A DNA stretch of 64,000 bases from Monosiga brevicollis MX1 (GCF_000002865.3 NW_001865050.1:781032-845031); one strand, 5' to 3'. Shown: positions 1 through 12,143, counted from the first letter of the stretch. Translations and numbers: made by a program. Notes: generated by a model from the letters alone, not told the origin.

Positions 1-728
1 CTTCGCTTGCATTTACGTTCCTTTTTATTGTTTGACCCCCCCCCCCCCCCCCCCCCGCACCCGGGCCTTTCCCCTGTCGCCATCTCTGTCAAAAAGACCG
101 CTGGCTGTGTGGGCCACCACTCTGCTGTATCCCCTCCCTCTGACGTTGTTTGTGCAGCTTTGCCTGACGTATGCTGCCACTGCCGTTTCAGTTGATCGCA
201 GTGATTCTTGAGCAGCCCTCCCTCGTTGTTTGATTTGCCTTTCCGCTGCCTTCGTGGCCATTGTCCGCCGCCCAGCCCAGACAGGCATCATCAACCACCA
301 TCGACCATCGCCACCCTGCTGCACACAAGTACAAAGACTGCCAACGCGTAGTCTTTATATTTTTCTACTTTGGGTGCCTGTTGCCCTTGGCCTTTTGTCC
401 TCGATTCAAGGCCTGCCCTCTCTCCGCGAGAACCCCCCCTACGCCTCTGCTCGTCCATTTTGCTGAGCCACTTGCTGCCCCCACCCCTCGCACAGCTTTG
501 CTCAGCTTCGGTTGTGCATCTTTTGTTGGTTTGTTTGTTGATGGCCGCATGTTACTCAAGTGACGGCCGGGTTTGCCAAACTCCGCTCCGACCTGGTTTT
601 CTTGCCGAAAGCCTGCTATTCGTCTCCCGCCGGTCCCCACTGCCGGCTGTCTCCCATTCTCTGCCCCGTTTTTCTTTCCTCTCGACCACGCCCTGACCAC
701 CATATCGCACAGGCCCCACCCCAGCATC
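1..728. other. Left-edge non-coding stretch with poly-C tract
   Basis: There is no supportable gene here. A run of 21 C lies at about 36-56. The rest is pyrimidine-rich and probably holds the promoter and 5' UTR of the NUDCD1-like gene that starts at 729. Open frames in it are short or start on non-ATG codons. Confidence 0.5.
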
Positions 729-2096
729 ATGGCCCATCAACTGCAGATTGACAGCGCCCTGATTGATGACCACTTTGCGGGGTACAAGCTCAAACCCGAC
801 TTGGTCGGCGTGACAAGCCGAACCCTGGACAATGCGCCATTCCAACCCACGCCCCCGGACACGAGTCGGCGCACTGTCGATGCGCTGGCCCTGCAGAGCA
901 GCCTTCACGTTCTGCGAGGCCCTGCCGACACCCATGGCAACACCTCTTGCCTCCTCTACGTCGACACCAAGCGCCAACTTGTCGCCTTCAAGGTACGCCT
1001 GCATACCCAACCAGCCTCGCTGTTTGGCCCTCGGCTACGATTTGTCTTTTTCTTGTTTTCTGTTTCAGCTCACCTCAAACCGCTTGGCTCCCGACATCAT
1101 GCACAGCGCCGGGGCGATGTCGGTGACGAACTTGATGGACCGCGCATCGTGACGTCGCTCAAGGATGAAGACTGGTCTGACTCTCATCCTGTCAGCATTG
1201 TACACGACGAGACGCCGACCGACGCCATGATCGTTGTCACCCACGGCCGCCTCTACTGGCTCATCAAGTACAACTGGCAGAATGACGCCTTTACCGTACA
1301 GCACCAAGCCATCGGTATCAAGGCATTGCCTTACAGCGCTGCATGGGCTTGCGCTCGGGCCCTCCGTCAGATCAACGACCGCCACGTTTTGGTGATTGCA
1401 ACCCCTCACGACGATGATCCCAAGCACCACGGCACCATTGTTCAAGCCCTGGATCTGAACGTCAGCGACGGTACCACCAAACAGCTTTGGCAGCAAGAGC
1501 TCGCTACATGGCCCCAGCGCGTTGTCCTTCGACCTTCGGGCTCAACCCTTTTGGACGTGGTAATCAATGATCCCATGCTGGGCCACGACGATGCTTTGAC
1601 GGAGGTGGTGCGAATCGCTGATGCCGACCACGAGTACGCATCTGAGCAAGGCCAGGAGGTTCGGCAGCTCGTCATTTGCAACCTCGAGTCGGGCTTTGCC
1701 GGGAGTATGGTCCATCTGGGCGGCTGCGGCTGGATGTCCGGCTTTCTGCCCACGACCGACGTCCTCTGCCTTGTTCAGAACGACGTTCATGGTATTCTCG
1801 TGGCTGTGGACCCCGGCACTGACACGTGTATTCACGAGTCCACCTTGGCTGCTTTTGGCTATGTCACGGCCTCCAAGCAGGACCGTAAATTCTTGCTGGC
1901 CGTCCCTGGTGCTGGTCCCACCCGCCACGGCGTCATCGTTGACGTGCGTGGTAGCTGCTTTGTCTACGGTGCCGATAGTACCATGGCTCATTGTGAATGC
2001 GACGTGGGCACAGTGCTCGGTGCCCAAGCCCTCGATGCGGGCTGCTTCGCCGTCCTGGGAACCGAACAGATGGTTCTCGTTACCATCAAAGACTAG
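729..2096 (+). CDS. NUDCD1: NUDCD1-like beta-propeller protein lacking the CS domain
   Basis: The start is the ATG at 729, in good context (CATCATGGCC). The N-terminus (IDSALIDDHFAGYKL) matches the LLDPRFEGYKL segment that opens animal NUDCD1. The C-terminal part matches it too: LAAFGYVTASKQDRKF against the family's FNALGYVQASKRDKKF, and LCLVQNDVHGILV upstream of it. NUDCD1 is a co-chaperone-type protein of the NudC family that associates with large helicase and coat complexes. Animal NUDCD1 carries a CS (p23-like) domain in the middle. Here the corresponding stretch, between LRPSGSTLLDVV and RQLVICNLESG, is only about 40 residues, with no intron after 1106, so the CS domain is absent. One intron starts at 993 (AAG|GTACGC). 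The best acceptor, at 1068, gives a frame that stops at 1150, while an acceptor at 1106 keeps the long frame. See findings. Confidence 0.7.
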   Translation: MAHQLQIDSALIDDHFAGYKLKPDLVGVTSRTLDNAPFQPTPPDTSRRTVDALALQSSLHVLRGPADTHGNTSCLLYVDTKRQLVAFKVRLHTQPASLFGPRLRFVFFLFSVSAHLKPLGSRHHAQRRGDVGDELDGPRIVTSLKDEDWSDSHPVSIVHDETPTDAMIVVTHGRLYWLIKYNWQNDAFTVQHQAIGIKALPYSAAWACARALRQINDRHVLVIATPHDDDPKHHGTIVQALDLNVSDGTTKQLWQQELATWPQRVVLRPSGSTLLDVVINDPMLGHDDALTEVVRIADADHEYASEQGQEVRQLVICNLESGFAGSMVHLGGCGWMSGFLPTTDVLCLVQNDVHGILVAVDPGTDTCIHESTLAAFGYVTASKQDRKFLLAVPGAGPTRHGVIVDVRGSCFVYGADSTMAHCECDVGTVLGAQALDAGCFAVLGTEQMVLVTIKD

Positions 2097-3098
2097 GACA
2101 TCTTCTCTTGAGAGTTACTCTAATCAGCCGGATTCAGTCTGCCCCGTCACGCCCCCTCCCATCTCGGTTTGACGGCGGACGCGCATCCTTCTTGAGTTGG
2201 TGTAAATTTTGGCCTGCCTGAACAAAGGGGGAAGTTTTTCGCGTCTCCTCATGACTGAACGCTTCTGACGTGCTGCGCACGCGAACAGGCCTCGGCCTGT
2301 AGTTGCCTTTGTCCTTCTCAATGTTGCCGTTGTTATTATTGTTGTTGTTGCTGTTGTGTTGAACGCCGTTGTCCTGTAGGGCGTTGTCTTGCATGGCGTT
2401 CTTCGTGTCGCATGATTCAAATCCGACCCATACTTGGACAACCGACTTGGAGTGTTCGTTCCTTTGTGTGCAATTAGGATTGGAAATGTTCCGGGCGTTG
2501 CACTGCCTCTTTCTCGTTTCGGGCGCCCTGTTTGTATTGCAACGTGGTCTAGCTTTCGGACTGGTCGGGGCAACTGATGTTGCTGGACAAACGGGTTTCT
2601 TGCCAATATGTATTGGATCTTCGTATCAATTGATGACACAGACCGCCTCGCGCGTTCTCTTGAAAATAATTGTGGGATACCCCCATATCCCTTGCCCTAC
2701 ACACCTGGTGACGACCTGTGTCGTGGCAAGCATATGCGACATTGTGCCTTCAGCAATCCTCACACGAGTCCACCAGTGTATTTCAAACTGGACTTTAGCT
2801 CTTTGCTTCTTAAGCGCTCTTCTGCTCATCCAAATTTGTGCGAGGAGGACCCTCTGAGCGTCAGTTGACAACACATTATCATCAGGCCACTGTCAATTTT
2901 GAGCTCCGCTGCTGCCCAAGCTTGACGCTGTTGTTCCACACAACCACGTACTTGCCTGGTTGCCTCCTTGTGCCATTTTCACAGTCGTTATCACCAGGCC
3001 TCGGCCACAGCCGACGACGGGGGATCAATAAACCCTGAATTTTTATCCAATTTTCCCCCAATTTCTGATGGAGCAGAACAAAAGAAAAAAAAAAGCCA

Positions 3099-3190
<92 letters not shown>

Positions 3191-3443
3191 GCCATCTTCC
3201 TCTCTCTCTCTCTCACTCTCTCTTCTGTGTCTTTGCTCGCTCTGTCTTTCTTTCAAGCATTTAACGTTCTGTGTGTGTGACTTTGACTTTGCATTTGCAG
3301 TTCAGTGTCCGCAGGTGCAGGTGCCGGTGCAGTTGGAGGTCGCACGCTCGACGTGGAAGTAGAGGCAGGGCGGGGGTTGACGGGTGGGTTAGTGACGGCT
3401 CGTGACGGCCTGGGTCAGCCATAATAGGCTGTTTGTGAGAACC
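2097..3443. other. Intergenic region with GT/CT microsatellite
   Basis: This stretch holds the 3' flank of the NUDCD1-like gene and the promoter of TANGO2. It carries an AATAAA at about 3027-3032 and a compound dinucleotide repeat at 3101-3188. A 154-codon hydrophobic ATG frame at 2393-2857 has no recognised similarity and was not called as a gene. Confidence 0.5.
3101..3188. repeat. (GT)n(CT)n compound microsatellite
   Basis: About 14 GT units run directly into about 29 CT units. It lies some 250 bases upstream of the TANGO2 start codon. Confidence 0.95.
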
Positions 3444-5234
3444 ATGTGCATTATTGTCTTCGAGTACCGGCCCGAGGCCAAGTCGGGTACGTTTTTTTTT
3501 TTTTTTTCAATATATATCAGGGCAAGAGCTCCAAAGCGCGGCCACGCGCTGAATGTCGGGACAGCCTGCCTCTCGCCACCTCATGTTCTCATATCCCTCT
3601 TCCAGGGTATCGGCTTGTTCTTGCTGCCAATCGAGATGAGTTTTTGCATCGTGCTACCCTCCCCGCTGCGCCCTGGGAGGATGGTGTCGTCATTGCCGGT
3701 ATGAGAACTTTGCTTGGAGGCCCATGTACGGCCCCGATCATCGCGCTCTCAGCCCGGCGCGGCTCAGAACGCACCTCACAGGATGCACACTGGAACGTCG
3801 GTGTCATATGCGCTGAATAGGTCGCGACGCCGATCCTACTCGGCCCCCGAATGGAAGCTGGCTGGGTGTATCGCGTCATGGCCGCATCGCTGCCTTGACC
3901 AATGTTCGCGAGCCCGCGCCAGCTCCCCCAGCCGACTCGCGAGGCCGTGGTTCGGTAGCGCGCACACATTGAGCCACCCTTTCTCAACACTCGATCTGAT
4001 AAATGCGGCCACCAAGCTTTCCCAACCTCACACTCAATGACCTGGGTTTTGGTAGGCGAGCTCGTGAATCGCGTGCTGACAACTACTGATGCCGAAGTTG
4101 CGGCTGTTATGGCAGGCATCCACCGTCAAGGCGAAGACTACGGTGGTTCGCATCTTGCGTTGGCCAAGGCACCAAGTTAGAATCCCACAGCGTCTGGCCT
4201 TCGCCTCACATGCAATGTCCCCCTGCAGGCTTTAATCTCTTGGCCTTTGACATGCTACAGCCAGCCGCCCACTGTGCGACAAACAGAGGTGGTAAGGCTT
4301 GGTGCGCGTCCCCCTGCCCCGCCTCTTTCCCCCGGTCCCAGCCAGAGCTGGTCTTGTCTATTCTCAATCTTGACACCCTTACCGCGTTCACTCACGCTGA
4401 TGCCTCAAAATCGCGCATTATGATTGTGAGAGGACAGACCTACCTCAAAGCTTTGCACCCAACCCCGTCCTCACGGAGGTTGACTCTGGTGTCCACGTCC
4501 TCACAAACGGCTTACTCAATTCGCCTTGGGCCAAGGCGGAGGTACGTCAGCGGTCGCGGGTCGGAACGGAATGAGACTTACATACAGTGCCACACATACA
4601 TGATCCACGAGTAGCGCTTTGATGCTAGCATGCCGTCTCATGTAAGCACTTCGCCACAACAGCGCTTGCGCGAAGCCTACCACGACGTGCGCGCTGAGCT
4701 CTGGGACACCAAATCAGTAGACGACAGCATCCGCTTGCTGTTGCCTCTGCTCTCTGATACGACACGGTAGTTAGCTTGGTCCACTAGTCCACCATTGCTT
4801 GACATCCCTCTGTTTTGAGTAACGACCCCTCTTGCACAAATCTGATCGGCACCACGATTTGTCTGCAGAGCACATCCCTCCAACCTGCCGGGCACGGGCT
4901 TACCTGAGAGCATCGAGCTGCCCCTGAGCTCGGTCTTTATTCCCCACGGGCCACTCGGTTCCATGGGTGCTTACGGGACCCGCGCACAGACCATTGTCAT
5001 GGTGGATGCTGATAATCAGCTCACGTTTTATGAGCGCGCCTGGTGCGTTCACAGACACCAGACCCAGAAACCGCTTGTTCTCTTGGAATCATACATTTCA
5101 TACCGTGCACGGGCAATCTCAACGTGCGCCTGCTTTCCTTCCTCATTGCTGCATGGCACAGGCAGCCCTCTGGAGATTGGTTGGAATACTCGACAACTGT
5201 ACAGATTGAACCCCTGCCCGCTGCCGTGCCTTGA
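3444..5234 (+). CDS. TANGO2: TANGO2 homologue (NRDE family)
   Basis: TANGO2 is an NRDE-family protein linked to Golgi organisation and to heme or acyl-lipid handling in mitochondria. The spliced protein begins MCIIVFEYRPEAKSGYRLVL and continues LAANRDEFLHRAT, which carries the hallmark NRDE motif near residue 25. Further exons give NGSWLGVSRHGRIAALTN (3821 on), GELVNRVLTTTDAEV (about 4055), GFNLLAFD (4230), GVHVLTNGLLNSPWAKAE (to about 4541), REAYHDVRAELWDT (4675) and YGTRAQTIVMVDADNQLTFY (4970 on). All are in the order of human TANGO2. The last intron (5043-5161) ends just before QPSGDWLEYSTTVQIEPL and the stop at 5234. Phases agree at the joins checked. At least seven introns split a protein of about 260 residues. 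The neighbour downstream, RBM25, is convergent with it. Confidence 0.85.
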
Positions 5235-5424
5235 GAACGCGGACAGCACCAAAACATCACAACATTAAGCCACAGCACCAAAGGAAAAGATCAAAGCAGA
5301 CGATGAAAAGTCCGGCGTGCATCAGCGGAGGGCACTATACTCTAATTGATGGTCAATTATGAAGGGCAGAGCCCAAATTGGTCCAGCATGATCAGCTGGG
5401 TGTGATCGCACTCAAGGTCCATCA

Positions 5425-8400
5425 TCAGAGCTCGCTGACACCAAACTTGCGCGCCTCTGTCTCAAAGATGAGCAATCGCCACAGCTTGACAATGAACATT
5501 TCCGCATCCTCATCCAAAATTTCCTTAATTTCTTGCAAGATGCTCCTAAGCGTGGCGGCATATTTGTAGAGTGGAGGCAGAGGTGGTGGTGGTGGTGAGG
5601 TCTTGTAGCCATGCAGAACACCCTAGCAAACGAACAAAAGGGGAACGTACGTTGCTGCCTCCTTGTTGCGAACTTTGTCACAGACAAAGTCCACCAACGA
5701 CTCCTCCTCTTCGCCCAGATACTCCGTAATGCGTCGCGCGATCCAGGGCTTAATACGCTATGATCCCACCCACGGTTGTTTGCAATTTTCAGTCATTCGC
5801 TCGTTCACAATGCAGCTAGCAGCGTGTGTTTTTTTTTTTTTTTTTTTTTTGTTGTTGGTTCTGGACGTGAGAGGTCGAGACATAAGGCAGGCGTACCTGG
5901 TCCAAAATGGCATCGTTGAGGTAGTCCCAGCTTACGGCAAAATCCAAGAGGGATTCCTTGCTCTTGGGAATGATTTCAAGAATCTGCTTTTGTCGACGGG
6001 CTCGTTCTTCCTTGATGTCCAAACCTGCAGCCCGCAGCTGCTCATCCGTGTACTTGAGTGGCACAATCTTGCTTCGCTTGCGTGCCAGCTCGGCATCGTC
6101 ATCTTCCTCTGTGGGGTCAAAGACCTGAGAAGCAAAGTCACCGACTGCCGCTGCCCGCTTAGAAGTCAGCTCCAAGCTCATTGAAAAGCCACCCTTTGGT
6201 GCTGCGGTACTTGAGGTGCCGTTTTTGGCTAGGTGGGCAGCGGTGTCGGCAGCAGCCGCGGTGGCACTCTGGCGGTCCGCATCGCTCAGTTCGGTACCCG
6301 TGGCTGACTCGCTAGCTTCACGACGCGCCATTTCCTCCTTTTCGCGCGCACGATCCCGGTCATCATCGAGGCGTTCGCGGGCGTAGTCGCGCAAGAGGCG
6401 ATCAAACTTGCGGTTGCTGTAAAAGTGATCATCTTCCTTCTCATCATAGTATGTGCGCTCAAAGTCTTTTTGCTTTTCCGCTTCCTTTTGGCGCCGTGCT
6501 GCGCGGCCCTCAAGGCTATCGAAATCATCGGCCACTCGGCGGTGCACATCCTTTTCACGCATCAGCACCTTGCGCTCACGCTGGCGAAACAAGTCACGGC
6601 GTCGCCGAATCTCGCTGTCCAAGCGCCGTTGCTAAACATGTCAAGCAAATGGGTTAGGGGACGATGGTCAAGGCGTGGCCAGGCTAAAGCTTGACACCAG
6701 CTGGGGCGCATGGCGGAGCAAAGCGTATAAGGTCCAGAAGCACGAAAAGCTTACGCGTCCTTCTCGAGCTGCGCGAATGGCACGCTGCATCGGATTCTTA
6801 GGCTCGTCATCAATGTCTTCCTCCTCCTCGTCTCGAGCTGCAGAGCGAAGCATAGCGCAGCAATACAAGAGCAGAATTTGAGGGGCGGATCGGTGAGATG
6901 ACGAGGTCAACGTGCTGTAGCCGAGGGCATGGAGGAGGAGGGCACTTGGCAGTCTCAACACGTACTGCTGACGCCGCGCACGGCATACACGCGTTCCTCA
7001 ACCTCCCGTGCTTTGCGCTGATCCTCTTGGATGGCCGACCTAGAGCCAGTTCATCAAAGTCATGACTTGACCTGCATGGGATCTGACGGGAATAGGATGG
7101 ATGGAGCGAGTTTGCGGGGCGCGTACCGGAAGCGAGCGACCTCGCTTTGAATGTCATCGTTCTGATCATCCAGGCCCTCTGCAGAAGGCGAGCAAGTGCC
7201 GCATGATGAGCACGGCGTGGTTGCCACGGCAAGGACAGCGGGATATTGTTGCACAAATTGAGGTCAACACGGGCTCGAGCTGTCAGCAACTCACCATCAC
7301 GGCGGGAGAAGTCACGATTGCCATTGCGACGGCGCAACGTGTTCATCACGGAGGCAGCGTGACTTTCTTTCTGGGCAGCATCAGTCTCCGCTTCCGCTGC
7401 AAACTTTTCAGACTCGATGGCAGCTTGGTGGATGCCGTGCAGGTGGCTGATAAAGGATGCCAAGCGTTGGCTACGGCTCTCGTCGTCGTTGCGCGCCTGA
7501 GCATCCAGACCGTTCTCGTCTACTTCCGTCTGCAGAGGTGTGCGTTCCGTGTCAGAAGTGCGGGCACCGCGCCTGCAATGCGGTTATGGCTGATTCATCC
7601 ATTCGGTCAACGCAAGAGGCTTACCCGGCTCATGTGCTTCTTTTGCTCTGTGTAATCGGCGAGAAATGCTTTGGTGCTCTCGTCCACTGTGAAGGGCCGA
7701 TTTGGGTTGTGCAGCCGTGAGACAACAGCTCTGTCGGCGCCCGGCCGTGACCAGCAGCAGTACAGACCTTGGATTTTGAGCTCACGACCACCAAATTGCA
7801 CTCCATTGAGCAGTCGCATGGCTCGCAAGGTCTCATCTATCAGCATTTGTTCGTGCTAGGTCAGTGCCGGAAGGCGAGCTGTGGGGCGTGGGCCAGTCGG
7901 CAGGCGTGCATGTGCGAACAAGAGTGGCTCGGGTGAGCCCACCTGGGTTGGAATAGGTGCAAAAGCCAAAGGAGGCCAGTTTGCCCTCCAAATCTAAAGC
8001 ATGAGGTGGAGGTAGGCAGTGATCCTGGTCAATCTGTCACGGAGCAATTGCCCAGAGGAAGGGGGAGGCGGGAGTTGATACGTACTCTTCTTTCGATCCC
8101 ATTGGAGGACGTTGCCAATGTATTTGAGCAATTCGCGCACGTTATCGTCCGAAAGAACGCGGGTCAGGTTGCCCACAAACACAGTCGTGTGCTTCACTGC
8201 CGAACGAGGAGGCCCAATGCCCAGATGCAGCCCAGGAAGGCAGGACGTGAGTGTGGGGCGCGGTGCGAGAGACGAGCCATGTGCTTCGAATCAATGCGAG
8301 AAATCTCGTGTTTTGGCTCGAAAAATCCCGCGCCAAGTGTACCAGTCAGGACGGCATGTATTGTCGCTTCATTTCCAGGTGTATACAAATGCAAGACATG

Positions 8401-8478
8401 ACCAAACAAGAGCTGGGGCAGCGCCGCTGCCGCGCCGCCCCAGCTGTACGGGTGAAGCTCGTACCGCCGCTGGCCATG
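5425..8478 (-). CDS. RBM25: RBM25-like splicing factor (RRM, RE/RD-rich, PWI)
   Basis: RBM25 is a nuclear splicing regulator. The RRM is split over exons near 8200 (TTVFVGNLTRVLSDDNVREL), 7990 (LEGKLASFGFCTYSNPG) and 7850 (TLRAMRLLNGVQFGGREL), followed by VDESTKAFLADYTEQKK. A long middle exon (about 6630-5895) encodes the arginine/acidic coiled region (RQRERKVLMREKDVHRRVA, then DREKEEMARREA-type repeats). The C-terminal PWI domain is spread over the last exons: KPWIARRITEYLGEEEESLV (about 5757) and ILDEDAEMFIVKLWRLLIF with EARKFGVSEL before the stop at 5425. Domain order matches the animal protein. The first exon is uncertain: an ATG sits at 8478, but the sequence between it and the RRM exon (acceptor at about 8199) resembles nothing known. 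The gene is divergent from the ERM gene across an (AG)n-rich interval. Confidence 0.8.
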
Positions 8479-8788
8479 GTCGCTGGTCCTTTTGCGAAAA
8501 ACTGTATCGCAAACCAAGCTCAAAATCAACACACATCTATACAAAAATCAGCACAAAAGTATAATACAAACACCTCTCCAAAATACACACTTTGTCCGCT
8601 ACAGCGCTACAGTATTTGCTACCAACCGTCAGCATTCAAGGGGGCGGAGTGCGCGAGAGAGAGAGAGAAAAGCATTTTGCGTTCTGTTCTTTTGTTCTCA
8701 AGGTATGATAACGTTGATGGCGAGAGAGCTTAAAAAGAGAGAGAGAGCTTGCGTGAGAGAGAGAGAGAAGAGCTTGAGAGAGAGAGAG

Positions 8789-8859
<71 letters not shown>

Positions 8860-9661
8860 CAGCGTTGGCGAGGGGTGGTGCAGATTTGGCAGCGGGTTGT
8901 GGGGTGTGTAGGGCATGACAGGGTGGGGAAGGAGAGTGGGCATGCGTATGTGAGCGAGGCCGCGTGGAGTGGTGGTCGGGACGTGTTTGGGTCGTTGAGT
9001 TGAGCCGGTTCATCAAGGTCTCGAGCCATTGGAATTTCTGGGTTCGGCTCAGTGGTGTGAGAGAGGATTGGCTCCCTCACCGTGCCTGTGGGTCTCATGG
9101 CTGTGCCTTGGCCTGTCTTGCTCAACGGCCATCGTCTGGCTCGTTGTTGATGATACCCTAGCAGGGCCTGGGCGTGTTTCTGTGTCAAAACCCGTGCAAA
9201 CTTGCATTCGCGACTTATTCCTGACCAAGCGACGTGAGTTTGCTCTTGCCTGCTCCTGAGCGCTGGCGCCTTCATCGTGGCAGTGCAAAGGAAAACGGCG
9301 CACGCAAGCAAGGCTGGGCTGCGAGCTTTTATAGCATGATGCTTGCGCTTTGCCAAACCCATGCTCTAGTCTTCGGACCTCAAGCCTTGTCAAACTCATT
9401 GCAAACAACGACTTTTGGTGCCGCTGTGCTATGTAGGTTCGGGTCTCGTGCGAGCTTGGTTGCGTTGCGAAGGGAAGCAACGACGCTGCTTTTGCCAGAC
9501 TTGATATACACGCAACCGGCATCATGCCCAAGACTGCAGTATGTTCACTGGCAACATAATCTGTCTGGTGTAGCTCGTCAAGAGCTACAACTCTTTGATG
9601 CCAACGCCCAATGTGCTGCTGATCTTTTGCCATTGGCTGATGCTGATGCATCGGTGCGCAG
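8479..9661. other. Divergent RBM25/ERM intergenic region with (AG)n tract
   Basis: No gene is seen on either strand. A pure (AG)n run lies at 8791-8858, with shorter GA runs from 8656. The first exon of the ERM gene may lie here, because the ATG used below directly follows a possible acceptor (GTGCGCAG). Confidence 0.5.
8791..8858. repeat. (AG)n microsatellite
   Basis: An essentially perfect run of about 34 AG units, with interrupted GAGA runs to its left. Confidence 0.95.
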
Positions 9662-12143
9662 ATGGTGACAGTCCAAAGCCTCGAAGGCGAAAAAGACTTT
9701 GAGATCACAAATAAGACCACGGGCCAAGAGTTCATTGATATGGTATGAAAAGATGCGGCTGATATGATCGTTGCATTTAGCGTGCCTCATTTCGCAGTTT
9801 GTGCCTCTCCACCACCGCCAAATGCTTTCCTTGGCAGGTCAATGAGAGCTTTGGCCTCGGCGAACAGCCTTTCTTCAACTTGCAGTATGTTGACGCAAAA
9901 GATTACGAGGCCTTTGTTAACCCAGAGAAAAAGGTATGCTGCAATCAGTCGCGGCTGTTGAAGTTTGCGCGCAAGCATGGAGTCATACCTACCGTTCGCT
10001 GTTCGCCGCATGCTGGCCGGTGCAACCCTGTCCCGCCTCAGCTTCTTGTTTCTCACCCAATGACTCCTCGTTCTGGTCCAGGTCCTTTCGCATGACCTCA
10101 AGAAGGTGGGCAAGGAGGAGAAGCACGTCTTTGTCTTCCGGGCGCAATACTTTCCTGGTACGTTTTCTTGTCCAGCCGAGCATTCTTGTGATCCCGCTTT
10201 TTGAAGTCGACACAGCCTCAATCATCGCTGGCTTGGTGATGCAGAGATGGTTTCGGATGAGCTCACCAACCTGACAGCCGCACGTCTGCTTTGGCGTCAA
10301 GTGCGCGATGAAATTCGGGCTGATGAATGCTACGCCCCGCCTGAGCTCTGTGTCCTCTTTGCTGCCCAATCGGTACGTACTGCGTGCGACACCTCCAACA
10401 CAGCTCTGCGGTGATTTGCTTCAGTGCAATGCGTGCCGTTTCTTATCGCTTACGCTCAACATTCCCTTTGATGGTGTTGTCATGTTCAATTTGTTTTCTG
10501 CGCAGTTGCAAGCCCTGCACGGCGACGAGTCCACCAACGAAAGCTTGGTACGCTCGGAGTGCTGTGTGCTAGGCGTGCTGGCAAAGATCCTGCTCTTCGC
10601 AAGAGGCGCGTGCTCATTTTCGTTTGTTGTCACTCTCTTGGCTTTCTTATGGCCTGTATAGCCCATTGAAGCAAACTCCGAGCTACCACCCCGCGTTGTG
10701 GTCCAGCATCAGCTTACGCCAGAGCAATGGGCGGATCGTATCCGCAATGCGTGGAAGGGCCTGCAGGGCGTATCCCAGTACGTGAAGGCGTCTGTTGCTG
10801 GCTGAATGGCTGAATGGCTGAATGGCTGAATGGCTGAATGGCTGCAGGCCTCACGGAGGCACTCGTGTGTATTTCGCTGCTCATGATGCGTGCATGATAC
10901 AGGCAACAGGCATACATGGATTATCTGGGCATTGCCCAAGATTTGGAGCAGTATGGCTTGACGTACTTTGAGGTGCATTCTTGGTCCTGGATATTTTTCC
11001 TCTTTCAGCTCCAGTCGCATGCGTGCCTTCACTGACACCTCTTTGCACCTCAGATTCACAACAAGAAAGGTACCAAGTTGTGGCTCGGCGTTCACAACCT
11101 GGGCATGGATATTTACGAATACCACAACAAGGTGCCCAATTGCTGCCTCTCCTTCTTCCTCTTCCTTACTGGTCAGGCTGCCCGCCGCAGCTCATCATCT
11201 CTTGCATGAACAACCTTCCCCCCTATCCGTGCGGTTCTTTGGTATGGGGCCTTTTAATTATAGGTGACACCACGCCTTGGCTTCCCTTGGACGGAGATTC
11301 GCAACATCTCGTTCAACGACAAAAAATTCACCATCAAGATGGTCGATGCCAAGGCTCCGGTCCGTCCATCGGCTCATTTCTCCCGTATGCACCTGGTCGC
11401 CTCTTGTATTCTGTTTCTCATGCGTTGTTCAACTGGTGATGCAGGATTTCAAGTTTTTCTCACCGCGCTTCAAACTGAACAAGCGTATTTTGGCGCTGTG
11501 TGTGCGGAACCACCAGCTCTATGTCGCGCGCCGGCGAAAGCAGCTCAGCGGTGAAGGCATGATGGAGGACCGTGCCGCTCTCGAAGCCAAGATCCGCAAG
11601 ACCAAGGACCAGCTGCTCGTGAGTGTCAAATTCTGTCCCCTTTCCTCAGCTGCTCAGAGGGACGAGAAGAAACAAGAGACTGAGAGGGTGGTCGATGACG
11701 CTCTGCGGCCAACTCAACAGAGCGAGACGCCGCAGGCAAAGGTCAAAGAGACGAACCTTTGGAGAATGGGCTCCAAAGTCTGGTTTTGAAATATTTTCCG
11801 CACCATTCTGACAATCGTGGGCCCCACCTGTCGCAAATGCTAGGCTATCCGCGCGGACTTGGAGTCTGTCAAGGATGCGACAAAGGAGACACGTGAAGAT
11901 CGCATCCACAAGGAGAATGAGGCTGCTGGCATGGACAAGCTCAAAACCATGAAGAAAGCACAATCGGGTATGTTGGCAGTTCGTTCATGGCCCTGGAAAA
12001 TGGCGGCAAGCCTTTTTGCTCATTTCTCCGAATCTACACACACGGCTTGCAAATTCACAACGTTGATCATTTGTCCTTGATGTGCAGGCGATGCGGTGCG
12101 CCGTATCGAAATGTTTGAGGAGCTGGAGGATGCCGAGTGCTAA
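9662..12143 (+). CDS. Compact ezrin/radixin/moesin (ERM) protein
   Basis: ERM proteins link the plasma membrane to actin. The FERM lobes run through about a dozen exons: F1 ([40 protein letters not shown]), F2 ([44 protein letters not shown]) and F3 ([58 protein letters not shown]). [12 protein letters not shown] is typical of ERM rather than merlin. After ARRRK only about 85 residues remain, against about 290 in human ezrin. The end ([20 protein letters not shown] then [10 protein letters not shown]) resembles the final C-ERMAD helix, [20 protein letters not shown], with the regulatory Thr kept. The start at 9662 directly follows a possible acceptor, so a small upstream exon cannot be excluded. 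An extra linker exon around 11655-11700 is also possible. Confidence 0.85.
10799..10844. repeat. Octanucleotide tandem repeat in ERM intron
   Basis: The unit GCTGAATG is repeated five to six times without error, a short distance after the donor of the exon ending QGVSQ. Confidence 0.9.

Noticed and set aside
2393-2857. 154-codon hydrophobic open frame between NUDCD1 and TANGO2
   Set aside because: No recognised similarity, no supporting splice structure, and it lies in the 3' flank of NUDCD1; it could be chance.
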